From Sugiyamaella lignohabitans (taxonomy: Eukaryota > Ascomycota > Dipodascomycetes > Dipodascales > Trichomonascaceae), in contig NC_031672.1 of NCBI RefSeq assembly GCF_001640025.1, forward strand, positions 2,170,001 to 2,234,000: a stretch of DNA of 64,000 nucleotides. Reading direction: 5' to 3'. The notes beneath the pieces were generated by a model. The model did no database searches and was not told where the DNA came from. It saw nothing but the letters and a program-made list of their open reading frames with translations. Shown piece by piece: positions 11,742-22,338 of this stretch. The translations under genes and the position numbers were made by a program. The first letter of the stretch is position 1; every line of letters starts with the position of its first letter.

Positions 11742-12034
11742 GCTCAGTCGGTCAGCCAAGCGAGGGCTAACCAGGCCAAGCCTGTGCCGCAGCAACTGTG
11801 TCTGCCCCTGCTCTCTTGTTTCGTCGCTATTGTTCCCCCAAATGGCAGTCGTTGTAATCCGGATTCATTCGCTGCTGCTGCTGTCTCTGCTCTTGTTCCT
11901 GCTCCTGTTGCTGCTGCCGCTGCTACCAGCCTGGCTGCCTGACTGCCTGCCTCATGTGCTTATCTGATTGACATTGACAGCTGATCTCACTGGCTGACGG
12001 GCTGCTGACCGGCTGCTGACCGGCTGCTGACTGG

Positions 12035-12036
<2 letters not shown>

Positions 12037-12080
<44 letters not shown>
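12037..12080. repeat. (GCCT)11 tetranucleotide repeat
   Basis: Eleven perfect GCCT units. They follow a CGGCTGCTGAC repeat of about three units at 11998-12033. Confidence 0.92.
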
Positions 12081-12081
<1 letters not shown>

Positions 12082-12314
12082 ATTGGCGGACCAGCTGATT
12101 GACTGGCTTTCTGGCAGTTGAAAATTGTGTCTGCCTGACAGGTCAGACAGTCTTTTTTTTCTCAGCCTACTCCCTCACCAACTCACAGACTCACTCGTCC
12201 CACGAAGCCAGTATCAACTGAGGCCCCCTGAATCACCCCCGTGGACGCTGTTGGACGCTGCTACCCTTCTGGCGGGACTCCACTGCCAGAAACCCAACAG
12301 GGCCTATTCCACCG

Positions 12315-12356
12315 CTGCTGCTCCTTCTGCTGCTGCTGCTGCTGCTGCTGCCGCTG
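12315..12356. repeat. imperfect (CTG)n tract
   Basis: CTG repeats interrupted by CTCCTT and CCG. Translated, this gives alanine or other homopolymers, but I see no real gene around it. Confidence 0.8.
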
Positions 12357-12530
12357 CCAGGCCCAAACAAGCCAAGCCAAGCCAGCCAGCTAACCAGTCC
12401 TTATCCGGCGATTCGACTGCTCCTTCTCCTGCCAGTGCATCTGGCGCTAACCCCAACAGACTGGTAGAACAAAGTTCTGGAAATGGAACACTGGCCCCAC
12501 ATATCCCACCACTACCACCACCGGCCGCCT

Positions 12531-12665
12531 GCCTCCGGCGGCTGGGGCTCCGCCCCAGACCCTGGTTGCTCCTCTCGCTGCGCTCGAGTCGTTGCTCCAC
12601 GGTCCCAGTCTCCTGCGAAGCAGGAGCAACCAGGGTCTGGGGCGGAGCCCCAGCCGCCGGAGGCA
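12531..12665. repeat. GNA element, two arms (L beta, R alpha)
   Basis: The L tip is GCTGCGC (GCA loop). The short spacer carries CACGGTCCCAG, part of the recurrent spacer motif. Confidence 0.95.
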
Positions 12666-13281
12666 GACCCCCTTCTCACCCCCACCAGTGGTGGCCCAAC
12701 TAGGCCGGATAGACTATATTACATGGTGCATCCAGCAGCCAACAGCAACATGCACGATATCGCCAGATTGATAATATCTCACCAGCGTGCAGCGGCGGCA
12801 CCAGCAGCAGACCTAATTATTATACTGTAAAAACCAGCTACGGACGACAGGGTGCTATTCGACGTGGGGTGGTGGTGGGGTGGAGGTGAGAGTAACGCTA
12901 GAGAAACTAGCTCTAGCTGCGTCAAACCCGGGTAGGGACGGACAGTCCGAGCACGACCCCGAGCCAGCAGTTGTGACTGGCCAGTCTCAAACACCACACT
13001 CCACCTCACTGCCAAGTGCCACTCCTGCTGCGAAGCACTGACATTCACTTCCGAGCTTCACAATCCGAACCAAAAGAAACCAACCATCCAAACTGCACAC
13101 CCCATTCCTCCGAATCCCAACACATTTTTCCGTCCCGGAATCACTCCGGCACCCTCGTTCTGGCATTTATATTCCGGCGCATGCCCCACCACGCGTCGTC
13201 GCTCCTTCATCTAGCGGTTCCCTGACACCCGCCCGTCCATCCGTGTATCCGCTGTCATCCGTCCTCTCTGGGGAGGGGTCT

Positions 13282-13440
13282 GCCTCCGACGGCTGGGGCT
13301 CCGCCCCAGACCCTGGTTGCTCCTGCTTCGCAGGAGTTTTCCCAGGGGGAGTAGTGGGCACTGGGCAGCCCCACGCAACGACTCGAGCGCAGCGAGAGGA
13401 GCAACCCGGGTCTGGGGCGGAGCCCCAGCCGCCGGAGGCA
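13282..13440. repeat. GNA element, two arms (L alpha, R beta)
   Basis: The R tip is GCGCAGC. The L terminus is mutated (CCTCCGACGG). Confidence 0.94.
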
Positions 13441-13720
13441 ACCCCCCTTCCCAGAGATCCCAGCCGGTGCATAGCGTCGTTGCTTTTTCTTGAAACTTTG
13501 GTGCAGCTCAACGGTTTTTTATAAGGTTCGGGTCGGCATCGGGCCAGCCGCGCACCAGCAGCAGCAGGCCACAAATTTTTCCAGTGCCCCGCTCTCAGGC
13601 GGACGGGCGGCTGGGGACCCTAATGCGGTTCCGCCTGGAACCGGTGTGTAAACGGCCCAATCCGGCCCCAATGTATAACCATAACCTTAACCGTAAATTC
13701 AACGGGGGTGAGAGGGGTGT

Positions 13721-13868
13721 GCCTCCGGCGGCTGGGGCTCCGCCCCAGACCCGGGTTGCTCCTCTCGCTGCGCTCGAGTCGTTGCGTGGGGTGCCCGGAG
13801 CGCGCTGGGGAGTCTCCTGCGAAGCAGGAGCAACCAGGGTCTGGGGCGGAGCCCCAGCCGCCGGAGGC
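13721..13868. repeat. GNA element, two arms (L beta, R alpha)
   Basis: The L tip is GCTGCGC. The R arm ends GGAGGCTG, without the usual terminal GGCA. Confidence 0.94.
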
Positions 13869-14085
13869 TGCGCACGGTGCTGGTGCTGCCGGTTTCCACC
13901 AGGTACCTGCGTACCGTTCTTTCCGGTAAACTTAAAACTCTAAAATGGATATGTGGTGTAACAGGGGCCAGCAGCCGCCGTTGACCCGGCCCACACCTCA
14001 CCCCCGCAGCTGCCATTTTCTGAGCCCTCTCCGGCCCGTTACAGACCACCAGAGCCCAACCGGCTCAACCCGTCCCCCCAAGTCT

Positions 14086-14140
14086 CTCCTGCGAAGCAGG
14101 AGCAACGGGGTCTGGGGCAGCGCCCCAGCCGCCGGAGGCA
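14086..14140 (+). repeat. GNA element, single R arm (alpha)
   Basis: A complete alpha arm with the ACGGGG/CAGCGCC outer variant. No partner is nearby to the left. Confidence 0.94.
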
Positions 14141-14435
14141 GGCCCGGACCACCCCCCCTCCTGACGCGATGCAAGGTTCCCCGATCGACTGGTGTGCCCC
14201 TCTGGCGATCGGGCTTTTCTGGGACTGGTTTGCTGCTGGCTAGGGCCAAGGATCAGACGTTCTTTGGTTTCCACGCGCGCCCCTAGCTCACTAAGCTTTT
14301 CTGGTTTGGGCTCTGTTCCTAGCCATCTCTAACTAACCTTTCTCGACCATCACCCACCGGATCTGCAAGATCTTTGTCCTCGCTCCCCCCCCCTCTCAAC
14401 CGGTCAACCGGGCCTGAGTCTCGGGGAGCGGGGTC

Positions 14436-14640
14436 TGCCTCCGGCGGCTGGGGCTCCGCCCCAGACCCGGGTTGCTCCTCTCGCTTCGCTCGAGTCGGGC
14501 GTGGCGGTTCCGCGCACTGAGGGGGTGGAGGGGGTGGAGGGGGTGAGGAGACGGTGGTGCTCGGGTAATCTTATACCCCCAGTCCCTCCTGCGAAGCAGG
14601 AGCAACGGGGTCTGGGGCAGCGCCCCAGCCCCCGGAGGCC
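14436..14640. repeat. GNA element, two arms (L beta, R alpha), long spacer
   Basis: The spacer is nearly 90 bp and contains three GGGGGTGGA-type repeats. The R arm ends CCCCCGGAGGCC, a mutated terminus. Confidence 0.93.
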
Positions 14641-17300
14641 AGACCTGACCCCTGGACCCCGTCTTTGTACGCGTGGAGAAGCACCTGTTTAGGGACTAGC
14701 ATGGAAGGGTCAGCAGTAGCGGTTTATACGGCGTCAGATCAGGTCTTCGATCTCAGGTGTGATCTGGAATTGGTTTGCAGTTGTAAATCTAGCACCAATC
14801 TGACCGGCGTCTGCAGGCAAGTGTATGCACAAGACCTACCGGTTGTGGTAGCCGCGACGGCGCGGAATAGTAGTTCGCCGACTGGTACCGCTACTGATGC
14901 CCGAATATGGCTAGTTTGATAGTCAGAAAAAGCAAACCAGCGATTCCTAGTCGCGTTAAAAGTAAGACATTCTGTCGGTCACTAATGCATGTTTGATATA
15001 TGTCTTCGGATCTATAGTGTGGTTAGTCTGGATAAATAGCTGCAAGATGCAAATATCCTTCTTCTAAAATAATATCTTTTTGTATCTATGCATGTAGTTT
15101 GAAGTTTGCTTTGGATTGGATTGTCTGTGATTAGCGGGATATAGTTAGTTAACTTACCACAACCATGGTGCGTCATATGCGATGGGTCCCAAATGGGAAA
15201 TAAATGCTCCTAGCTCCTGCTAGTCTCCTGTATATCTGTTTGTCTGCCATCACTCTGGTGTTTTGTGTGATTCAGCCAGGTTCTGTTTTTGGGTTTTTTT
15301 GGGTCGGTTAATTGTGCGTGGGTTTTTATCTGGCTAAGATTATTTTTCGCTTTCTAATGGCGGGTGTTAGTTGCAGTTTAGTGTTGTTGTAGTATTTATT
15401 TGGTTGAGTTTTTATAAACTAAATGTGCCTAGTGTGGGTGTAATGCAAGTAGTACCTAGTTCCGCATCATCGCTCCTGTCAGAGGCAGTGAGGGTGTTTA
15501 GTGCACTGTCGAGTGTCAGTCAGCGGAAAGGGCCCTGTTTTATATTGAAAAAAGGTGGAAAATAAAATATATAGAATGTGAGACTGGGCGGCAGTTTTGA
15601 TAAGTGTGGTGTAAGAAATCGAGTTGCCAGGGGTTTTTCCTTGGGAGTGCTGTTCCGCAAGACAGACCGCTTTACCCCAGTCTGCTTATTATGAGGGAGT
15701 GTCATAGGAATTGAGAGTAATTGTCAGTGTTTTTTTTTCGTGCTGGGTAAAAATTGTGTAGAAATAACTGGAGTATCTCATCTGATATACCCAAGCAATA
15801 AATCAGTGAGTTGTATCGACCATTTTATTCGGTGAGAGTTATTTCGTCGTTTCGCTAGTACTGGCCCAGAGAACAAACAGAAATATTTACCCCAGTGGAA
15901 TAACTATACCCGTTAAATAATCAATTCGATTAACCAACTTGTTGGCTAGGTTTTTTATTCAGTAGAACAATTTTACTTCAATGACGAGATGTTCTTCTGG
16001 AATAATTATCCCTAGTGTAACCCAATTACCCAATAAAATATCTTAGTTGATTAACTAAAGTGTGAAGGTTTCATTTTTTCAAAAATTTCATTTTTCCATT
16101 CAATGACAAATCCTGGCTCTGCAACGTATTTCCACGTACTCAATACATCCATCCATTAGCTCAATTGCAAATATATTTCTTTCGTAAGTATTCTATTCAG
16201 TCCAGCGAGGTGGTAATACTTGTATTGATCTTGGACCAGATACCTTCAGCTTGGAATAACAGTGTTATCTGATTATATTTTTTTTAAAAAAGTGGAAACA
16301 TACTTAAAAGCCTGCTCTTACCAAATTATCTGGGTCAATCTAGTTAGATCCTAAACTTACCACCTAACAACGTAATGAGCAGTTGAAATCAAGTTAGACA
16401 TTTGAGTTAAAACATAAACTACTATCTAACATAGCTTCATATTTAGATATGAATACCAAGAAGTCTGGCCCTGTTTCTGACAGTTGAATAACTACTAGTC
16501 GATACTTGTGCAAAGTAAGCTTTATTCACTCAAGCTAGTTCAAACCCAGATGTGCTCTTCTTAATTTGAAATATCTGAAATATTTCTAAAATAATTGTAG
16601 TCTTATAGAGTTTAGCGTTTGACTGCCATCGGCTCTAGCAATTAACTCACATGAATGACCCACTAGGTTTTAATTAGTAAAGCTGTAATCACCATATAAA
16701 ACTTTTCTCTGCTTGTTAATTTTCTGAAGCGTCTTATCTTTAGCTAGCTAGATTAGCTTACAGTTTTAAACGTTCTTGATTTTATCTACCAAGAACAGAT
16801 ATGAAAAATTGAGTAGCAGACAAACGAGTGATCACTATAGGCATTTTAGATCTCTAAATTGAATTCAGTTTGAGCTATAGCATCTACTCTCTCTCTTGGA
16901 GTTTTTAAACTGAATTTTCCAGAGCTAGTAAATCATCTAGTGAATGAAGCATTTAAATATCGTCTTGTATTCCAATTCAAATAAAGTGTTTGCAGGAAGT
17001 CTGAAAAGGTTTAGTATTTTTCTAGAACTTTATGGTATTAGCATCGCAATTCTTACTATTCATATGACTAAAAACAACTCTTCCAATCAATTGCTGAATA
17101 AAAATTCAAAATCAATGGTTTTTCCTGTCTCAAGTCTCAAACCCAATTTCAATGTGGTATCAGCTTGTCAACTGGCGTATTGTGAGTAGTATAATTTGGC
17201 AAAGAAGCGGAATCATTGTACAATTTCCAAAGTAATGGTAAATTTACCTCCAGCGAGCACGAGCAACAAGATAATTACTCATGATGGTGGCAGTACTCAT
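14641..17300. other. AT-rich gene-free region
   Basis: GNA elements stop abruptly at 14640 and none occurs here. Two related stretches near 15895-15980 and 16000-16075 (CAGTGGAATAACTATACCC versus TTCTGGAATAATTATCCCT, each followed by a GATTAAC motif) suggest old duplication. I see no coding region. Confidence 0.55.
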
Positions 17301-19020
17301 TCTTTACCCATAACGGGCAATTCAATCAGGTAAATTCTGGTATCCACCTCCATATGGATACTTTTGCTCAAAGTAAATACCATTGCCGTATTACCAAGCA
17401 ACCTTATTAATTGAAACTCTTAACCTCATTTCCACGTAGATATCCTACCATCTGGTTGTGTTTTCCGTGTACATGGAATCAGATACGAGCCAGGTATTAT
17501 ACTTTGCTACCTGTAGTTGGTATCACATCATGCTCACGGCCTCTCGTCCACGACAAAACCAGATTTCAATAGAAACTCTATAATTACTTTATTTGTATCA
17601 TTAGTTGAATGCAATGAGAGACGAAGCAGGTATTATTTTTTTATGCGTCTTGAGATTGGTCTCACAGGGAATTCACGAGCTACTCCACCTCTAATCCAGT
17701 AACAAACACTTGTCAATAAAACTCTCTGGTACCTAAATCAATACAGCTGTCACTTCATTCTACCATTGATAATAATTTTTACGATATCCCTCTTTCCAGT
17801 CAGAGAGGAGGAAGTATTATATCCGCCTGTTGTGCCCGGTACCAATAAGCATCCATGACCCATTCAACCTTTCGTCCAATTGACCAACAATTGCTATAAC
17901 AGCTCTTGTGAGCAAGCAAGCATAGTTGTCACTTCATTTCAGATAATGATTTTACGTTCTTCATGGGTATCTTACACCTGGCTATAGAGGAGGCATGATA
18001 TTATATTAGGCGTCTAGAGACTGATATCAGAACGTCATATCCACGACCAGATTCCACCACTCGTCTAAATCACTAACAGTTGTTACAAAGGCTTTTCTAA
18101 CCAAACCAACACAGCTACCACCTAGTATTGGTTGTATGTTGTTCACAGGTACCTAGTTTCAATCATAGAGACAACATTTCAATGCCTAGTGACCTTTATC
18201 AAATGGCACAGACCTATCCACCACCTTGGTCCAATTCAAAAACAGTTGTCCATGAAAACATTGTTAACCAAACCAAGACAGCTGCCACTTCATTTCTTAC
18301 CTGACTGTTTTTTGCGGATATCTTACTTGCAGTTATAGACGAGGCAAAATATTAATTCTGCTTCTAGCGTCTGGTATCAAACGGCATCATGACTTATGCG
18401 ACAATTCGATCTTCGTCCAAGACGGTAACACTTGTGGAAGGTCTGCTGACAAAAGAAAAATAGCCGTGACTTCATTTCACCCATTGGGTGCATTTGTTTA
18501 CAGCTATCTTACTTTCAATCAGAGATAATTTAGGTATTACGGTATGTGTTCAGTAATTGGTATCAAACGGCTTTATGAGTCCTTGGAAAAATGACCTCTC
18601 GTCCAAAACAATAATATTTGTCGATTGAAACTCTGTGACAAAATACCAACGTAGCTTAGCTTCATTCACTGATTAAATATGTTGGAACTCGTGTATCTTA
18701 CTTCCAGGAAAGGACGAGTTAGGTATAATATTATGCGTCTTGAACTGGTATCAACTCCATCCGCGACCTAGTCGACTCCTTTGCCAAGACAACTACACTT
18801 CTGATAAGAACTCTGGTAACTAAACAAACATAGATGTTACTTCAATTCCTTCGCCCCTTCGAATGTTCTTTGAACATGGGTATCTCACTTGCAGTAGTTT
18901 TATAGACTAGACACGGTATTATATTCATCCTCTAGCAACCGGTATCTAACGGCATCCATGACCTACTCTTCCATCCAACCCCTCCCCAACACCAAAACAC
19001 CTGCCGATATAAAAATCTGT
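17300..19020. repeat. degenerate tandem array, period about 180 bp
   Basis: A set of motifs recurs in the same order. They are CACTTCATTTC, GTATCTTACTTGCAGT, GAGGCA then GGTATTATAT, GCGTCT, CTGGTATCAAACGGCATC, CTCGTCCAA and AACTCTGGTAAC. The CACTTCATTTC box lies near 17750, 17930, 18113, 18287, 18468, 18657 and 18837, which gives spacings of about 175-190 bp. Weaker copies occur to the left, near 17425 and 17585. Copies are highly diverged and not open in a shared frame, so this looks like decayed satellite-type DNA and not a coding repeat. Confidence 0.75.
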
Positions 19021-21234
19021 TAACGTTAACGAAACCAACAAACCAAATCAACGTCTTCTTTGCTTCTACTCGAATTTTTCACCGTCAGAATAAAACCAAT
19101 CGAAACGAACCATTCCAAGTAACACACACATCTGCAGAGCTGTCTTACCTCTTCACTCCTACATAGCACACATTACTTCACATCGTAAACCCCTCACATC
19201 CACCTACCTCACAAAATCTACTTCTCTATCACTGGACATTTCTTTAAAACTACAAAAAAAATTCTCCTTCGATTATTCCCCATCTTTCTAATTCCTCAGC
19301 TTACCTTTCAATTTAATGCCCCTTAGCAGGCTTTCTTTTTTCTTACTATATATTTTAACCGTTGTCTTGGATGTCTGAGGTCCACTGCAGGTTTCTTTTT
19401 ATAGCATCGATTGTAACCTTGTTTTTGCATCCATACAATCTAAGTTTAAAACTAATAAACAAAAAAAATAAATATCTGCATTTGCCAACGCTAAGACCCA
19501 GAACTTTAAATGTTTTATAAAATCATTTTACAAGAATTTTCATCTGATCCGATATAATCTCATCTTTCACGAACCAAGTCCAGTCAGATGTCGCGAAAAG
19601 TCAGACCACTTTTCTAGGGCCTAATTAGGCACTATATTTCAACCGGTGATCTTCGGATCTCGGGATTTTCCCCACATATCCGACCAGTTATCCGATTATG
19701 TCTATCCGACCAAGATGAAAATGATTTTACGCCATAGCCAACCCTAAATCTAGATATTAGCCTCTTCTCTGATCTGATTTTTTCTTTTCTTCCTTTGGTC
19801 TGCTGCTGCCGCCTTCTGGTGCTGCCGCCGCTCACCCTCTCACTCAAACCTACCACCTGCGTATCTGCTAGTCCACCAATGTGCTAGTGGTTTCAGAACC
19901 CAACCAACATCAGCTGTCGCGGTCACTTGGCTCTTTTTCCCACACTAAAACCGTCGAGCCTTGCCGCTACCGCCCCAACGGTCTCAAAACTACTCTCACT
20001 ACGCAGTGGGTACCCACCTGACATGAATTCCCGCTGTGAATCACGGGAGGGGGTCTGCCTCCGGCGGCCGGGCTCCGCCCGGACCTGGTTGTGCTCGCTT
20101 CTCGAGCTTACTGGGGGGTCCACTGCTGGAATAAACTCAGACAAGGTATCTGTCAAGTAATTAATGACGAGCAAACTCATTTACAGCTCATCTCCCGAAA
20201 CTGCTCTCTCAAGTCTACGAATAACTCATCTCATTCGAACGCACGTTAATAGTTTACCACTTGAAACTCCAAATCCAGAATGAACTCTCAACTATCACTA
20301 CTGATCTGGCTTGGCTTTGAGTCTGTCGCATATTTTTTCACTCTCTCCTGTAACTAATTAAATTTATCCACATGCAACTTTCCCTATGTGGATAACTCAG
20401 GGGAAAATACACCTTGCTGCTTGGCTATTGCACATAAGAACTGATACAATGATTTATTCAGCAGTCTCAATACGGTATTTTCTGGCTCTTTAATAGTTAA
20501 AAAGAAAAACTACCTCAACTTGAAATACCTATCATCCACTCGAATTACCAATTCACTTCTAAGTGCCTACTATTCACTCACCACATACGTGAAAACATAC
20601 AAGCTCACTCTCTATTTTAATTCTCTGTATCTGAATATTCAAATCAAAGCTACTAACACCCCAAACAACCTCAAAATTCCCCATAAATCAAAAAAAAAAC
20701 TAAGAATAAAACAGATCACAATATTTATTCTATTTAATTATCCAACTTTCAACTGCCAGTCACTTTTCTATCAGCCTCCTGCTCAATGTAAACAGATGTG
20801 CCGCAGTGGTTTCCCTAATCTTCTTATCTGCTTATCTTATCACGATACCCCAACCCGCAGAAACCAGTCGAACTGGCCCCTTTAAATTCTCTCTCGACAC
20901 ACCAATCAACGACAACACCCTCCAAAACCAACTCCAACCACTTCTCAAACCATCCAGTGAATTTTTCAACTCCCAATCCCACATCTGCCACTCGTCTGAT
21001 ACAAATACGAGTGTCGCTAGTCACAGGAACAGCGGTCAGATCCAGCCTAATCAGGCTGCCAGCGACCGGGCAATCTCCCAACCGTCCCACGCGGCTGAAC
21101 AAGATTCACGAGACTAGCGGCGACCCTCGCATTTCGCTTCTGTAGAGATAACATAACAAACAAGTTTACGTTCCCCTTACTTCTCTTCACCGACCGGCCA
21201 GTTGCTACCAAAAAGCCAACGCCACCTCCCAACA
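19021..21234. other. AT-rich region between the tandem array and YKT6
   Basis: Apart from the gamma-type GNA arm at 20056-20106, I see no conserved gene. The AT-rich open frame near 20520-20885 begins at a TTG and has no recognisable domain. Confidence 0.55.
20056..20106 (-). repeat. GNA element, single L arm, gamma type, damaged tip
   Basis: The inner hairpin reads GCTCGCTTCTCGAGC, one base off the perfect GCTCGC-TTC-GCGAGC. It is the only copy in the window with its GNA tip destroyed. Confidence 0.9.
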
Positions 21235-22093
21235 ATGAAGTTATTTTACATCGGAGTCATCCGCAACACCGACGACAAGGGTCTCGAGCTGTCCAGTGCT
21301 CGCGACCTGTCCACCTTCAGTTATTTCGAGAGATCAGGGTACGTTCTCCTCCAGTCTGGTGTCCTCAAAACCCCCGAAAACTAACCAGTGATCCAGAGTC
21401 GGCCAGTTCATGAGCTTCTTCAGTCTCACAGTGGCCTCACGAACAAAACCAGGACAACGTCAATCCGTCGAAGAAGGAGGTACGTGCTGACTTGAGCCTG
21501 CCTCCGGCGGCTGGGGCTCCGCCCCAGACCCTGGTTGCTCCTCTCGCTTCGCTCGAGTCGTTGCGTGGAGTATCCCCTCTAACCACGCCATCTCCTGCGA
21601 AGCAGGAACAACCAGGGTCTGGGGCGGAGCCCCAGCCGCCGGAGGCACACCCCACCCCCCAGTAAACTAACACGGAACAGCTTATATTGGCCATGTGTAC
21701 GCCCGAAGCGAGGGTCTGGCGGCCGTGATTATTAGTGATAAGGAGTATCCGGTGCGAGTGGCGTTTTCGCTGCTGAATAAGGTGCTGGATGAGTATCTGA
21801 TCAAGTTTCCTCCCACCAGATGGACTGGCGTGACCAGTAACCAGGGGCTCGAGTACGCTGCTCTGGAAGAGTATCTCAAGAAGTACCAGGACCCTCAGCA
21901 GGCAGATACCATTCTCAAGGTGCAACAGGAGCTCGACGAGACCAAGATTGTTCTTCATAAGACCATTGAAAGCGTGCTGGCGCGAGGCGAGAAACTCGAC
22001 TCGCTCGTCGACAAGTCCGAGGCCCTGTCGGCCAGCTCGCGAATGTTCTACAAACAGGCCAAGAAAACCAACTCGTGCTGCATCATCTCATAG
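21235..22093 (+). CDS. YKT6: Ykt6, prenylated/palmitoylated R-SNARE with longin domain
   Basis: There are three exons (21235-21338, 21397-21479, 21681-22093) encoding 199 residues. Intron 1 is 58 nt (GTACGT...CTAAC...CAG). Intron 2 is 201 nt (GTACGT...CTAAC...CAG) and contains a two-armed GNA element. The splices restore FERSGVGQFM and [15 protein letters not shown], both hallmark longin-domain segments. The SNARE helix follows at about residues 135-195, with the central-layer arginine in VLARGEKLD. The protein ends SCCIIS, a CAAX box preceded by a second cysteine, as expected for dual lipidation. Ykt6 acts in ER-Golgi, Golgi-vacuole and autophagosome fusion. The gene converges on the CYB2-like gene with a GNA element between them. 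Confidence 0.96.
21500..21647. repeat. GNA element, two arms (L beta, R alpha), in YKT6 intron 2
   Basis: It starts 20 nt after the 5' splice site and ends 33 nt before the 3' splice site. Without it the intron would be 53 nt. Confidence 0.95.
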
Positions 22094-22162
22094 ACGTTAC
22101 CCGTTATTCTCTCATCTGTGACAGTGTTTTTTTTATTCTTTAGTGTTTGGCGGGGTGGTAAT

Positions 22163-22298
22163 GCCTCCGGCGGCTGGGGCTCTGCCCCAGACCCCGTGGC
22201 TCCTCTCGCTTCGCTCGAGTCGGGCGTCGACGGTCCCAGCCATCTCCTGCGAAGCAGGAGCCACGGGGTCTGGGGCAGAGCCCCAGCCGCCGGAGGCA
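22163..22298. repeat. GNA element, two arms (L beta, R alpha)
   Basis: Both arms carry the matching CTCTGCC/GGCAGAG outer loop and the CGTGGC/GCCACG linker, so here the two arms co-vary. The spacer is CGTCGACGGTCCCAGC-type. It lies between the convergent stops of YKT6 and the CYB2-like gene. Confidence 0.95.
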
Positions 22299-22338
22299 CT
22301 GTGGCCGTCAGGAAAAATGTGTGTTTTAGGGGGGGGGG

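Noticed and set aside
17300..19020. The tandem array as a coding repeat or CRISPR-like array.
   Set aside because: No frame is open across units, and the units are long, diverged and without constant short repeats. This is a eukaryotic nuclear segment.
20520..20885. 121-codon frame in AT-rich DNA.
   Set aside because: It starts at TTG, is low in complexity (Leu/Lys/Thr/Asn) and has no family signature.
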